This document shows positions 15,527 to 24,670 of a stretch of DNA of 64,000 nucleotides, one piece after another (position 1 is the first letter of the stretch; every line of letters starts with the position of its first letter). The stretch comes from Oscillospiraceae bacterium (GTDB lineage Bacteria > Bacillota > Clostridia > Oscillospirales > Ruminococcaceae). Under the pieces are notes generated by a model. That model did not search any database and was not told the origin of the DNA. It saw only the letters and a program-made list of their open reading frames with translations. The stretch lies in assembly GCA_017465665.1 (NCBI GenBank), contig JAFTVU010000003.1, forward strand, positions 38,171 to 102,170. Reading direction: 5' to 3'. Both the position numbers and the translations under genes were made by a program.

Positions 15527-16528
15527 TTAGAAATACTTGTTGGAGTGAGCCTTAACGTACTCAACAACTTCCTCAGCGTAGCAGAATGCCATGGAAACGC
15601 AGGTATCTGCACAGCCGTAGTAGATAGCGATTCTGCCTGTATCCTTATCGCACAGTGCAGCGCAGGGGAATGTAACGTTCTGAACGTCGCCTACGCACTC
15701 GTAGTACTCTCTGGGGTTCAGCAGGTACTCCTTGCAGCGATACTTAACCTTCCAGGGCTGATCCTTGTCGAGAATGCAAGCGCCGAAGCTGTAAACGAAG
15801 CCGTTGCAGCTCTCCAGAACGCCGTGGTAGAATACCAGCCAGCCCTCGCTTGTCTCGATCGGGATAGGACCTGCACCGATCTTCTTGGACTCCCAGCCCT
15901 TATCGGGAGCCATAACGTGTCTGTGCTTGCCCCAGTATGTCATATCCTTGGAGTGAGACAGGTACATATCGCCGAAAGGTGTATGACCACTGTCAGAAGG
16001 ACGGGAGAACATTACGTACTCGCCATTGATCTTTCTGGGGAACAGAACGCCGTTTCTGTTGAAGGGGAGATATGCATTTTCACACTGGTGGAACTCCTTG
16101 AAGTCCTTTGTCCAGCCCACACCGATTGTAGGCTTCCAGCCGTAAGCGTTGCACCATGTGATCCAGTATCTGTCCTCGATCCATACGCAGCGGGGATCGT
16201 AGCCGTACTGCCAGGGATTAGCCTCAGCAGCGGAAGGATCATCGTTGATCCACTCAACCTTTTCAGGGTTGATGTTCCAGTGGATACCGTCCTCGGAGAA
16301 ACCAGCGTGGATAGCCATGTTTCTCTCCTTATCGTCTACACGGAAAACGCCTGCAAACTTGCCCTCAAAGGGAACAACCGCAGAGTTGAAGATGGAGTTG
16401 CTTGTGGGAAGCAGATCGCGGGGGATGATGGGGTTAGCGTCATAGCGCCAAACTACATCCTTGCAGCCCTCGGGACGATCCATCCAAGGCATATTGGGAA
16501 TGCTCTGACCGATGATTTCTAAGCTCAT
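15527..16528 (-). CDS. GH130 beta-1,4-mannooligosaccharide phosphorylase
   Basis: 333 residues forming a five-bladed beta-propeller typical of GH130. Conserved stretches include [33 protein letters not shown], the [22 protein letters not shown] segment with the catalytic Asp, and [20 protein letters not shown]. Length and motifs best fit the GH130_2 group that includes R. albus RaMP2, which phosphorolyses mannooligosaccharides to mannose 1-phosphate. It is a single-gene unit with its own promoter and terminator; a mannosylglucose phosphorylase or transporter is not adjacent. The GH130_1 group or another mannoside specificity cannot be excluded by eye. Confidence 0.85.
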   Translation of the reverse strand: MSLEIIGQSIPNMPWMDRPEGCKDVVWRYDANPIIPRDLLPTSNSIFNSAVVPFEGKFAGVFRVDDKERNMAIHAGFSEDGIHWNINPEKVEWINDDPSAAEANPWQYGYDPRCVWIEDRYWITWCNAYGWKPTIGVGWTKDFKEFHQCENAYLPFNRNGVLFPRKINGEYVMFSRPSDSGHTPFGDMYLSHSKDMTYWGKHRHVMAPDKGWESKKIGAGPIPIETSEGWLVFYHGVLESCNGFVYSFGACILDKDQPWKVKYRCKEYLLNPREYYECVGDVQNVTFPCAALCDKDTGRIAIYYGCADTCVSMAFCYAEEVVEYVKAHSNKYF

Positions 16529-16602
16529 GTTCTTTACCTCTCTGAATAAATTTATTGATCCATTTGATACACACGGCTACCCCGTATGTACCTGTTGTGT
16601 TA

Positions 16603-16631
16603 AGTATATCAAATAATACCGAATAATTCAA
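16603..16631 (-). promoter_or_regulatory. SigA promoter of the GH130 gene
   Basis: On the minus strand TTGAAT (16631-16626), 17 nt, TATACT (16608-16603); the leader is about 70 nt. Confidence 0.7.
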
Positions 16632-16686
16632 TAGTCTTTTTGGATAAATCTTTCAAGATGTTTTAGTGTATGATTACTTAAAAAAC

Positions 16687-16715
16687 GTTACTTAATAAAG
16701 CATTATTTAAGTAAC
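16687..16715. promoter_or_regulatory. Palindrome in the GH130/ptsH divergent gap
   Basis: GTTACTTAA at 16687-16695 and its exact complement TTAAGTAAC at 16707-16715 are 11 nt apart. The site is about 55 bp upstream of the GH130 promoter -35. A similar half-site (GATTACTTAA) lies just before it at about 16672. The gap 16529-17097 otherwise contains the two divergent promoters and AT-rich sequence with no gene. Confidence 0.4.
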
Positions 16716-16942
16716 TAAAAAATCAGATATTCTGCATATCATTTTTATGACCAATATTATATATGGTATACCCGATCAAGCGGAAAGGCGAATAATGGCG
16801 AATGTTGAAAATAAATGGATATGTTGATTATTATGTTGAAAAGTTTTTGTCTAAAATAAACAATACCCGACAAAAAACATCGTGAATTATTCTGCAAAAA
16901 ACAGAATTTCGGCATTAATAACAACAAAATCGGAAAATGGTG

Positions 16943-16971
16943 TTGACGAAAATTATTTTTTTGGATATACT
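16943..16971 (+). promoter_or_regulatory. SigA promoter of ptsH
   Basis: TTGACG (16943-16948), 17 nt, TATACT (16966-16971). The leader is about 120 nt. Confidence 0.75.
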
Positions 16972-17097
16972 AAAACCAAGAGATAAAACAGCCTCGTGCT
17001 GTGCTCTGATAATTTGTTTTAGCAATATTTAAGTTCATCAAAGCAAAAGAAAGTAGTATTCAGTACAGGCAAATATTTTATAACGGAGGATTTCACC

Positions 17098-17361
17098 ATG
17101 TGCATGAAAGACATCGAAGTTAAAAACCAGGTAGGTCTGCACGCTAGACCCGCAACATTCTTCATCCAGAAGGCTAACGAGTTCAAGTCTTCTATCTGGG
17201 TAGAGAAGGAAGAGCGCAGAGTAAACGCTAAGTCCCTGCTCGGTATCCTTTCCCTTGGTATCGTAGGCGGCGCTAACATCCGCATCATTGCTGACGGTTC
17301 CGATGAGCAGCTCGCTGTTGACGGTCTGGTTAAGCTGGTAGAGAGCGGCTTCGCAGAGTAA
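17098..17361 (+). CDS. ptsH: HPr phosphocarrier protein
   Basis: An 87-residue HPr. The phospho-accepting His15 is in GLHARPA and the regulatory Ser46 in AKSLLGILSLG, both at the canonical positions when counting from this ATG. The presence of His15 argues against Crh. GGAGGA precedes the ATG; an alternative ATG two codons later would shift numbering by two. No enzyme I or HPr kinase gene is nearby. With both residues present it can act in sugar transport and, when Ser-phosphorylated, with CcpA. It has its own promoter and terminator. Confidence 0.93.
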   Translation: MCMKDIEVKNQVGLHARPATFFIQKANEFKSSIWVEKEERRVNAKSLLGILSLGIVGGANIRIIADGSDEQLAVDGLVKLVESGFAE

Positions 17362-17405
17362 TCGATATATTTGTTTTGTAAATTGCCGCAGCAATGCGGA
17401 CGGCA

Positions 17406-17445
17406 GGGCAGAGAACGGCTTTGGCTAGATCTCTGCCCTTTTTGT
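17406..17445 (+). terminator. Intrinsic terminator after ptsH
   Basis: A 9-bp stem GGGCAGAGA/TCTCTGCCC with a 15-nt loop is followed by TTTTTGTTTT. Confidence 0.88.
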
Positions 17446-17461
17446 TTTCCCGGAGGAACAA

Positions 17462-18175
17462 ATGAAAAAAGCATTTCTTACAGCGGTACTTGCTTCGTTG
17501 ATGGCACTCAGCGGCTGTGCTCCGTCTATGCCCGAGGGCTATGATACAGTAAGAGCTTCAAAGGACAAATACGAGACGCTGGACAGCGCCCGCGCAATAA
17601 TGACAGATCTGTCCACAGGCGAGCAGATAATGGAATTTACTTTCTTTATCAACCCTAAGGACGAGATGGTGCTCTCCTACTACGGCAAGGACGGAGAAAA
17701 TGAGATGTACGCCTACAGCAACGGTGCAGAGTACTTTTACAAGGACTCAGGCGATGAGCTGTGGTCCGTTATCTCTTCAAGCGACGAAAACTACATATAT
17801 AATATATATAACCGCGAATACCGTTATCCCTATGCCGAGGGCGGCATCTTCTTTCTCGACGGTGGCTCGGTAGAGAGCGCTGAGGTCACCAGTAACAGTG
17901 ACGGCTCCTGCGTGGTGGAATACTCCTACAACGCTGACAAGCTCAACCGCTCTACCAAAGGCATCCTTGAGGGCGTGGAGAGCTTTTCATCGCTCACCAC
18001 CACATTCATCATCGATCCCGACGGCTTCATTACGGAATTCACAGAAAAGGGCACAGTCACCGATACCGAGGGGCTGACTCAGGATGTCAATATGAGCATC
18101 AAAATAGATATGATGAATGAGGTCTACGACATCCCGTACCCTGTTGACAGACTTGATAAGTCAGGAGAAAACTGA
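17462..18175 (+). CDS. Lipoprotein of unknown function
   Basis: 237 residues with a lipoprotein signal peptide (LSGC lipobox, lipidated Cys at residue 19). The mature part is rich in acidic and aromatic residues and has a repeated beta-strand pattern, resembling the single-domain lipoproteins of the LppX/DUF-type found in Firmicutes. It begins right behind the ptsH terminator with CGGAGGA as ribosome site, so it is either expressed by read-through or from a promoter I did not identify. Confidence 0.65.
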   Translation: MKKAFLTAVLASLMALSGCAPSMPEGYDTVRASKDKYETLDSARAIMTDLSTGEQIMEFTFFINPKDEMVLSYYGKDGENEMYAYSNGAEYFYKDSGDELWSVISSSDENYIYNIYNREYRYPYAEGGIFFLDGGSVESAEVTSNSDGSCVVEYSYNADKLNRSTKGILEGVESFSSLTTTFIIDPDGFITEFTEKGTVTDTEGLTQDVNMSIKIDMMNEVYDIPYPVDRLDKSGEN

Positions 18176-18257
18176 CAATTCCGCCTACGTTTTTGTGATA
18201 TATTACAGTTGGTTTGCTTTGCAATTGTACACATATCACAAAAAAGACGTTCAAAAG

Positions 18258-18308
18258 GTTACAAAACGGTTACAAAAGGTTGCAAAAGTATTACAAAGAT
18301 GGTATACT
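18258..18308 (+). promoter_or_regulatory. SigA promoter with four WalR(YycF)-like boxes
   Basis: TTGCAA (18280-18285), 17 nt, TATACT (18303-18308). Hexamers GTTACA 18258, GTTACA 18269, GTTGCA 18279 and ATTACA 18290 recur every 10-11 bp. On the minus strand the first two read TGTAAC-N5-TGTAAC, the published WalR consensus (TGTWAH-N5-TGTWAH). The downstream gene is a cell-wall hydrolase, the classical WalR target. An inverted repeat (18190-18201 with 18233-18244) lies just upstream. Confidence 0.6.
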
Positions 18309-18414
18309 TGTAAAAGACATTTTGATTAAAGACTCGCTTCGCAGATAATACTGAGGATATTCCCGATATTATCTGCATTCGTTTGTAACCATATATATTA
18401 TCAAAGGAGGAAAC

Positions 18415-20184
18415 ATGGTTTCCGAAAAAGAAAAGCAGAATATCACTGCTAATGATAACGATTCCAAAAGCAGTGTATATAACGCTATGTATAATTTCGG
18501 AGAATATATATTCTCTGTATTCATACATATCATTACAGGGATCAAAAGATCGTTCCTCGCATTCATCGACCGAAACGAGGCCCGCATACAGGCTGTGGCA
18601 AAAGCAGTAGGCGGCTGGTTCAAAAAGCTTGGCGCTTCACTTGCGCGGCCCTTTGTCCGCTGGCAGAAAGCAATGAAGCTCGGCATGACCGTAGTGAACA
18701 GAATAAAGCAGGAAAAAGGCACAGGCGCAGCGGCGCTGGCGGTGATAAGAAATATAGGCAGAGCGCTTTTCGGCAAAAGAGGTCTTGCCTATTCCCTGTT
18801 CAACTATGCGCTGCCTATCGTATGCATGGTGATATTTTTTAATATAGTATCCTATGCCAACAGCATGACATACGCGCTGAAGCTTACGGTGAACGGTGAT
18901 TTCATCGGCTACGTCAATAATGAGACCGTATTCACCGAAGCGGAACGCATAGTTCAGCAGCGTATCAGCTACATGGAAAACAATACGGAGATCGTAACGT
19001 TCACCCCCTCATATCAGCTGGAGATGGCAGGCGTAAACGATTCTCTCACAAAGTATCAGCTTGCGGATAAGCTGCTTGCTTCCATGGGCGCAGAGATCGA
19101 GCACGCATACGGTCTGTATATCGGCAATGCGTTCTACGGTGCTCTGACAGAAAAGGACAAGATAGACGCAACGCTGGACAGCCTGCTGGATGTATACCGC
19201 ACAGGCTCCCCGAATGAAACAGTGGCATTTGAAAGCACGATAACCTACGAGCCAGGTCTTTATCTCTCCGAAAGTATCGTGGATGAGGATGATATCATCA
19301 AAACCATCACCTCCAAAAAGAATGTAGCGACCTATTATACCGCCGTATCGGGAGATTCCCCCATTGCTATAACCGATAAGCTCGGCATGACGATATCAGA
19401 AATGGCAGCGCTTAACCCGGGATTTTCCGAAACAACGATGGTATATATCGGCGATAAGTTCCTGATAACTCAGGAAGAGCCTTATCTTGCCGTTACCGTA
19501 ACAAGAACAGAGATCTACAACGAAAATACACCTTACGAAACCGAATACTATGATGACAGCACGAAATATCAGGGTTCAAGCGTAGTTACTCAGGACGGCG
19601 AATACGGCATTGATCGTGTTACCGCGGATGTTTCCTACATCAACGGCGTTGAGGTACGCAGAAAGGTACTTAACCGCGTTACCGTTGAAGACCCCACACC
19701 TAAGCAGGTTGCGATGGGCACAAAGGCTCCGCCTACCGATGCAGATTACAGCATTCAGGATGTAGAGGTGGGACAGATGTACTGGCCTGTAGGCGGTGCA
19801 AACGGCGGTCTTATCAGTGAGATGCCTTACGGCTACGGCGGATATTACGGACATAAGGGTCTGGATATCTCCGCAAGCTATGGAACTCCCATCTATGCGG
19901 CAGACAGCGGAACAGTCATCCTGTCAAAGTGGTACGGAGATTACGGCAACTGCATAATGATAGAGCACGATAACGGTATAGTTACCCTTTACGGACACGC
20001 AAGCTACCTGCACGTTTATGCGGGGCAGCGTGTAACGCAGGGTCAGCAGATAGCGGATGTGGGCTCTACGGGACGTTCCACAGGTAACCACCTGCACTTT
20101 GAGGTGCGTATAAACGGCGTATGCATGAACCCGATCAATTATCTGCCCGAGCACGAATTTGCTTCATGGTGTGTACGCTATTAA
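18415..20184 (+). CDS. Membrane-anchored LysM-G5-M23 peptidoglycan endopeptidase
   Basis: 589 residues. A basic, helical cytoplasmic region of about 125 residues precedes one membrane helix (about 128-148). Outside follow an alpha/beta region, a LysM domain (about 306-350), a G5 domain (about 353-431) and a C-terminal M23 metallopeptidase (about 455-580). Zinc ligands His480 and Asp484 (GHKGLD) and His559/His561 (NHLHFE) are intact, so it should be active on peptide cross-links. The ATG follows AAAGGAGGA. WalR-like boxes lie on its promoter. The long cytoplasmic head is unusual for this family and could bind an intracellular partner. Confidence 0.88.
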   Translation: MVSEKEKQNITANDNDSKSSVYNAMYNFGEYIFSVFIHIITGIKRSFLAFIDRNEARIQAVAKAVGGWFKKLGASLARPFVRWQKAMKLGMTVVNRIKQEKGTGAAALAVIRNIGRALFGKRGLAYSLFNYALPIVCMVIFFNIVSYANSMTYALKLTVNGDFIGYVNNETVFTEAERIVQQRISYMENNTEIVTFTPSYQLEMAGVNDSLTKYQLADKLLASMGAEIEHAYGLYIGNAFYGALTEKDKIDATLDSLLDVYRTGSPNETVAFESTITYEPGLYLSESIVDEDDIIKTITSKKNVATYYTAVSGDSPIAITDKLGMTISEMAALNPGFSETTMVYIGDKFLITQEEPYLAVTVTRTEIYNENTPYETEYYDDSTKYQGSSVVTQDGEYGIDRVTADVSYINGVEVRRKVLNRVTVEDPTPKQVAMGTKAPPTDADYSIQDVEVGQMYWPVGGANGGLISEMPYGYGGYYGHKGLDISASYGTPIYAADSGTVILSKWYGDYGNCIMIEHDNGIVTLYGHASYLHVYAGQRVTQGQQIADVGSTGRSTGNHLHFEVRINGVCMNPINYLPEHEFASWCVRY

Positions 20185-20190
20185 CAATTT

Positions 20191-20222
20191 ATCCTCCCCA
20201 AAATGCTTGGGGAGGATTTTTG
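20191..20222 (+). terminator. Intrinsic terminator
   Basis: A 9-bp stem ATCCTCCCC/GGGGAGGAT followed by TTTTT ends the M23 gene. Confidence 0.9.
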
Positions 20223-20318
20223 GTATTTCCTGCAACCGCAGATATTTTTCTCCGTCTTTATGTATGAGCTCAAAACTAAGGCAGACAGCTCCCTGAACTG
20301 CCGAAGGGGGAATAGAAT

Positions 20319-20870
20319 ATGACAGATCAAGAGATAGTACGGCTGTATCTTGAACGCAGCGAGAACGCTATATCCGAAACAAAGGCAGCCTATGGCAGAC
20401 TGCTCCGCAGCGTAGCCTACAATATACTTCAAAACGCGCAGGACGCGGAGGAGTGCGAGAACGAGACCTGCCTCAAGGCATGGAACAGCATACCGCCAAA
20501 CAAGCCGCAGAGGCTGTGTGCATACCTGTGCAAGATAGCGCACAGGCTGGCGCTGGACAGGTATGACTACAACACCGCCGCCAAGCGCAGCGGCAGTATA
20601 CCTCTGGATGAGCTGGAGGAGTGCATAGCCTCTGCTTACAGCGCAGAGGACAGGCTGACCGCCACAGCTCTCGGAGAGCTGCTGAACAGCTTTCTCGGCT
20701 CCCGCGATTACGATACGCGCGTTATATTCATGCGCCGTTTCTGGTTCGGAGAGAGCATCTCGGAGATAGCAAAGAACCTACACGCCACCGAAAGCATGGT
20801 GAAATCCCGCATATCCCGCACATTGAAACAGCTGCGGGAATTCCTCAAAAAGGAGGGCTATGATATATGA
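20319..20870 (+). CDS. ECF-type RNA polymerase sigma factor
   Basis: 183 residues. Region 2 includes NILQNAQDAEECENETCLKAWNSIPP; region 4 includes RRFWFGESISEIAKNLHATESMVKSRISRTLKQLREFL. This subtype is common in Ruminococcus and is normally followed by a membrane anti-sigma protein. The stop codon overlaps the start of the next gene (ATGA, 20867-20870), so sigma and partner are translationally coupled. Ribosome site AGGGGGA. No consensus promoter is evident in the short gap after the preceding terminator, which would fit autoregulation. Confidence 0.9.
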   Translation: MTDQEIVRLYLERSENAISETKAAYGRLLRSVAYNILQNAQDAEECENETCLKAWNSIPPNKPQRLCAYLCKIAHRLALDRYDYNTAAKRSGSIPLDELEECIASAYSAEDRLTATALGELLNSFLGSRDYDTRVIFMRRFWFGESISEIAKNLHATESMVKSRISRTLKQLREFLKKEGYDI

Positions 20871-23800
20871 AAAAGACGATAAACAACGCACTGAATGAAA
20901 TAAGCGACAAGTACATCGAAGAAGCATACAATGCAACAGGTCTTCAGCACTCAACTGCAAGGACTATACGCAACATAGCAATTCCTGTTGCCTCTGCCGC
21001 TGCAATAGCAGGTCTGTGCTTGGGCATGAACAAGCTGGGCGTATTCAAAAGCGGCGGCGTTGACCTTCTCCCTGCCGAATCCACAGGCGGCGCAGGCGAC
21101 ACCTCGTCCATTACAGTAAATGATCCGCAGTATGAGTATATCGGATATACACCCAGCCTGCCCGATAATATCCCGCTTGTACTTCAGACCACAGACCACA
21201 TAGAGAGCATAGTATTCGGCTCGCAGTATCCCGAAATGATTTATGCAGACGAAAATTCCGCCATGTTCACGGATGGCATATCTGGTCTTTATATCTTCGA
21301 TTTTGATACCGAGGAGATCACCTTTGCCGCCGATATCTACACCACCTTTGATATGGCGCTTACAGACTACCCCCAGAAGATAGGCACGAACTACGGCGGT
21401 GACAGCTGGAACGGGATCGAGCTTTTCGCAGGAGCAGATGGCACGCCCTACTGCTCGATGGCATATCACAGCGATATCGTACTGACAGGCAGCGGACTGC
21501 CAACACAGAGCCAGTGGCAGACAAAATACTATGAGATAGACACTGAAGCACTGACTCTCACAGCGCTCCCGTCCGATGATATGACCATACCTCTGTACGA
21601 GGGTCTGAAAGAGATCCCTTACAATGAAAATGAGAACTATCGCAATATGTCGCTTAACGCGGCGTATATCGGTGATACGGATGAATTCGTCTATGTCAGA
21701 AATTGCACGACAGACATCGACCTGCTGCCCGGATATAACATGGAATACATCGAGCTGCGCCGCTGGACTGCCGAGGAAGTCACAGGCGAGCCTATGGAGG
21801 GCGGTCATTATCCGTTCAGTGATAACGTCGGCAAGGATGTGAAGCTGTACTCCAATTACTATACAGGGGATTCCGTTGTGGGACACGAATGCCACGGAAT
21901 ATACTTTAACGGTGTGAAATTCACACTGGATATGCACGCCTCAGGCAGAGTGCCCGAGGGCTATTACACCCTTTACGGTGATATTGTTTGTATGACAGAG
22001 GAGACCAACGGCTATCAGTGGCTGTACAGAATAGAAGCCGATACCCTGCAGCCGCTTGAAGCGCTCATCAAGCAGCCCGAAAATATCGATCTTGAACAGA
22101 CCTATCACGGTATGCCTCTCATAAAGCAGACCGATACGCTTGCAGATGACGTTCTTCCGCTTCATTACGAATCGCTTATAAAGCAGATAGAAATGATAAC
22201 TGCGGCTCTCAGCGAAGATCTGAATGATATTGAAGCACGCAAAGCTCATCTTGAGGAAAAGTATGCATATATCCAGGAGCAACTCAGCAGCGATAAACTC
22301 ACGGAAGATGAACGCAATGAATACTACGAAATGGAAGCCGAACTGACAATGGAAATCAGCTATCTGGAAGCAGACCACGAGGATCTCAGGGCACTGCTAA
22401 CGAACTACCAGACAGAGCTTGATGCCATTGAATCACAGATGCAGAAATCAGGCATTTTCTCATACGAAGTACAGGACTTCCTCTCCACCCTTGACCCGAG
22501 AGTTGCTGCTGCAGTAAAGGAATTTATCGAAATCGAGCCGTCTGCGGAGTTCTGGGGCACAAGCAGCGCCACCATCTCCTACGGTATCGTAACGGCAGAG
22601 GCTATCAATATGTTCAACGAACATATCCTCAGCCTTGACGACAGTGCAGCGGAGATCATCCTCTCCGACGATCAGCTTGTATACTCCATGTGCCTGAACA
22701 GCTACTGGCGTGATAACGACACCGCAAACACAGAGGATCACAATAAGGAGCTGGAGCAGCTCAACGACCTTATCACAGATCTGATACTTTCACGTGAGCT
22801 CAGCAATGCGGGCAGCGCGGATATGGAAAATATGCTGTATCCCCTTGACCCGAAGTACAACTACATCACCTCCTATTTCGGCTATGACGCTTTCCGCGGA
22901 GGCAACCACTACGGTATCGATATTGCAGACAAGGGTATCGGCGGTGCGGATATCTACGCAGTGCAGGATGGTCTTGTTATCGCAGCTAACAACGACGGCG
23001 GCTGGAGCAACGGTCTCGGAAACTATGTGGTGATAGGCCACGGCAACGGCTACTGTACACTGTATGCACACTGCTATGAGGTATATGCAGCTGTAGGCGA
23101 TACGGTAAAGCGCGGCGATACTATCGCGACAGTCGGCACAACAGGCTGGTCCACAGGAAACCACCTGCACTTTGAAATACGCAAGGACGGTGTGGCGATC
23201 GATCCGCTGAGCTTCCCCTATGGAGATGTAGCAGTGGTAAAATATGATGCATTTGAAGCTGCACTGAAATATGCTTTTGAGAATGCAGGCGAGCCTGCCA
23301 TCCCTGATTTCATTGCACAGCCGATAGATTGTGAATCCAGCACAGGCGTGTTTGTTTACAGCGATTATTCGGAATACACATCAGATACTCCCAACGCGAA
23401 TGTTTTCGCCGCTGACTCAGGAGAGATAATCTTCGCCAATTATACAGGCGAAGCTGACAAGGTATGTATTGCTATCATGCATGACGGATATGTAACAGTA
23501 TACCGCGGTCTGAGCAGCTACACATACGAAGCAGGCGAGCACGTTCAAATGGGCTGGGTCATCGGCAAGGCTGATGACGAGGGTAAAATGCGCTTTGAAC
23601 TGCGTACTGATGCAGATGTCGTCATGAACACAAAGGGATACTGCGAGAAGATCGACCCTGCCATGAACGATTTCCCTCAGACAGGCAATGCCAAAGCGGC
23701 TTTCTGCGATGAGATACTTTATTCTAACGAGCCCTCCGTGCTGTTTGATTCCAAGATCAAAGCCTATGCCGTTAGCATAAACGGCGTTACAACAGTGCTG

Positions 23801-24568
23801 AAAAACGAAGATGGCTCTGCTGAAAAGTACGGCAATCTTTTCTTCAATGAAAACGAATCGCTGCTGGATGTCGAGTATATCGGCAACGGCTGTCTTGTGA
23901 CCTCACGCACTGCAAATCTTGCAGATGCCTCGTATATACGCAAGGAATACTATCTTGACGGATCGTATATAGATACCATCCTGCGATACAGTGTTGCTGC
24001 TGACGGAACTGAGGAACTCATAGAAACTATCAACGTGGATTATCTCATGACAGACGAGGATATTGCAGCATACGAATACGACCCTGCAACCTGCCGACCT
24101 GAACTTGAGCCTGTCAACAACGCAATCACACAGGCGTTCGCTGATGCAGGCAAGGCAAATATTCCTGCAAAACTCTATGCTCCCATAGACGACAACTTAG
24201 GCTATATAAGCGAATATTTCTATGACGATTACAGATACGGCTTCGGCGGATACTATGGTCACAAAGGCGTAGATATCTCTGCCGAGTACGGAACAGACGT
24301 AAATTCCGCCGCTGACGGTAAGGTGATTTCCGCCGCATGGTACGGCGATTACGGCTATTGTGTTATTATAATGCATGACGGTTACGCTACCGTTTACGGA
24401 CATCTTAGCGATATTTCCGTAAAGGAGGGCGATACCGTTACCGCAGGACAGCTCATAGCGGCAGTCGGCAGTACAGGCAGAGCGACGGGTAACTATCTCC
24501 ACTTTGAACTGAGGACAGCTCCTGATGAGTATATTAATCCCATCGACTATCTTCCCTATACCGAGTAA
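20867..24568 (+). CDS. Anti-sigma-like membrane protein fused to three M23 domains
   Basis: 1233 residues. The head (1-35, with ALNEISDKYIEEA) resembles the sigma-binding ends of anti-sigma proteins encoded after this sigma subtype. One membrane helix (about 36-56) leads to an exported beta-rich region (about 90-420), a long charged coiled coil (about 435-528), and three M23 peptidase-like domains. Domain 1 (about 655-790) keeps His681, Asp685, His766 and His768. Domain 2 (about 815-915) lacks all zinc ligands. Domain 3 (about 1110-1230) keeps His1132 and Asp1136 but has Tyr1210 in place of the first His of HxH, with His1212 retained. Domain 3 is close in sequence to the M23 domain of the 18415 gene (GYYGHKG, WYGDYG, VGSTGR), suggesting duplication. 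A sigma regulator that itself binds or cuts peptidoglycan is inferred. Confidence 0.75.
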   Translation: MKKTINNALNEISDKYIEEAYNATGLQHSTARTIRNIAIPVASAAAIAGLCLGMNKLGVFKSGGVDLLPAESTGGAGDTSSITVNDPQYEYIGYTPSLPDNIPLVLQTTDHIESIVFGSQYPEMIYADENSAMFTDGISGLYIFDFDTEEITFAADIYTTFDMALTDYPQKIGTNYGGDSWNGIELFAGADGTPYCSMAYHSDIVLTGSGLPTQSQWQTKYYEIDTEALTLTALPSDDMTIPLYEGLKEIPYNENENYRNMSLNAAYIGDTDEFVYVRNCTTDIDLLPGYNMEYIELRRWTAEEVTGEPMEGGHYPFSDNVGKDVKLYSNYYTGDSVVGHECHGIYFNGVKFTLDMHASGRVPEGYYTLYGDIVCMTEETNGYQWLYRIEADTLQPLEALIKQPENIDLEQTYHGMPLIKQTDTLADDVLPLHYESLIKQIEMITAALSEDLNDIEARKAHLEEKYAYIQEQLSSDKLTEDERNEYYEMEAELTMEISYLEADHEDLRALLTNYQTELDAIESQMQKSGIFSYEVQDFLSTLDPRVAAAVKEFIEIEPSAEFWGTSSATISYGIVTAEAINMFNEHILSLDDSAAEIILSDDQLVYSMCLNSYWRDNDTANTEDHNKELEQLNDLITDLILSRELSNAGSADMENMLYPLDPKYNYITSYFGYDAFRGGNHYGIDIADKGIGGADIYAVQDGLVIAANNDGGWSNGLGNYVVIGHGNGYCTLYAHCYEVYAAVGDTVKRGDTIATVGTTGWSTGNHLHFEIRKDGVAIDPLSFPYGDVAVVKYDAFEAALKYAFENAGEPAIPDFIAQPIDCESSTGVFVYSDYSEYTSDTPNANVFAADSGEIIFANYTGEADKVCIAIMHDGYVTVYRGLSSYTYEAGEHVQMGWVIGKADDEGKMRFELRTDADVVMNTKGYCEKIDPAMNDFPQTGNAKAAFCDEILYSNEPSVLFDSKIKAYAVSINGVTTVLKNEDGSAEKYGNLFFNENESLLDVEYIGNGCLVTSRTANLADASYIRKEYYLDGSYIDTILRYSVAADGTEELIETINVDYLMTDEDIAAYEYDPATCRPELEPVNNAITQAFADAGKANIPAKLYAPIDDNLGYISEYFYDDYRYGFGGYYGHKGVDISAEYGTDVNSAADGKVISAAWYGDYGYCVIIMHDGYATVYGHLSDISVKEGDTVTAGQLIAAVGSTGRATGNYLHFELRTAPDEYINPIDYLPYTE

Positions 24569-24592
24569 ACCTCCCACCCCTGATATAAACGC

Positions 24593-24627
24593 AGCCCCTC
24601 CGATATCTCCTCGGAGGGGCATTGCTC
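24593..24627 (+). terminator. Terminator of the third sigma operon
   Basis: A 10-bp stem GCCCCTCCGA/TCGGAGGGGC with an 8-nt loop, followed by ATTGCTCT. The T run is weak but the stem is strong. Confidence 0.65.
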
Positions 24628-24638
24628 TGCACATAATA

Positions 24639-24662
24639 AGACCGCCCATACAAGAGCGGTCT
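24639..24662 (-). terminator. Terminator of comFB (possibly bidirectional)
   Basis: A 7-bp stem AGACCGC/GCGGTCT with a 10-nt loop lies 9 nt after the comFB stop. On the plus strand it is followed by GCTTTGTTTT, so it could work for either transcript. Confidence 0.55.
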
Positions 24663-24670
24663 GCTTTGTT

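Noticed and set aside
18190-18244. Inverted repeat TTTTTGTGATAT/ATATCACAAAAA as a terminator of the lipoprotein gene
   Set aside because: The loop is about 31 nt and the plus-strand 3' side ends in A rather than T, so it is not a convincing terminator; it could be a regulator site but I have no support for that.
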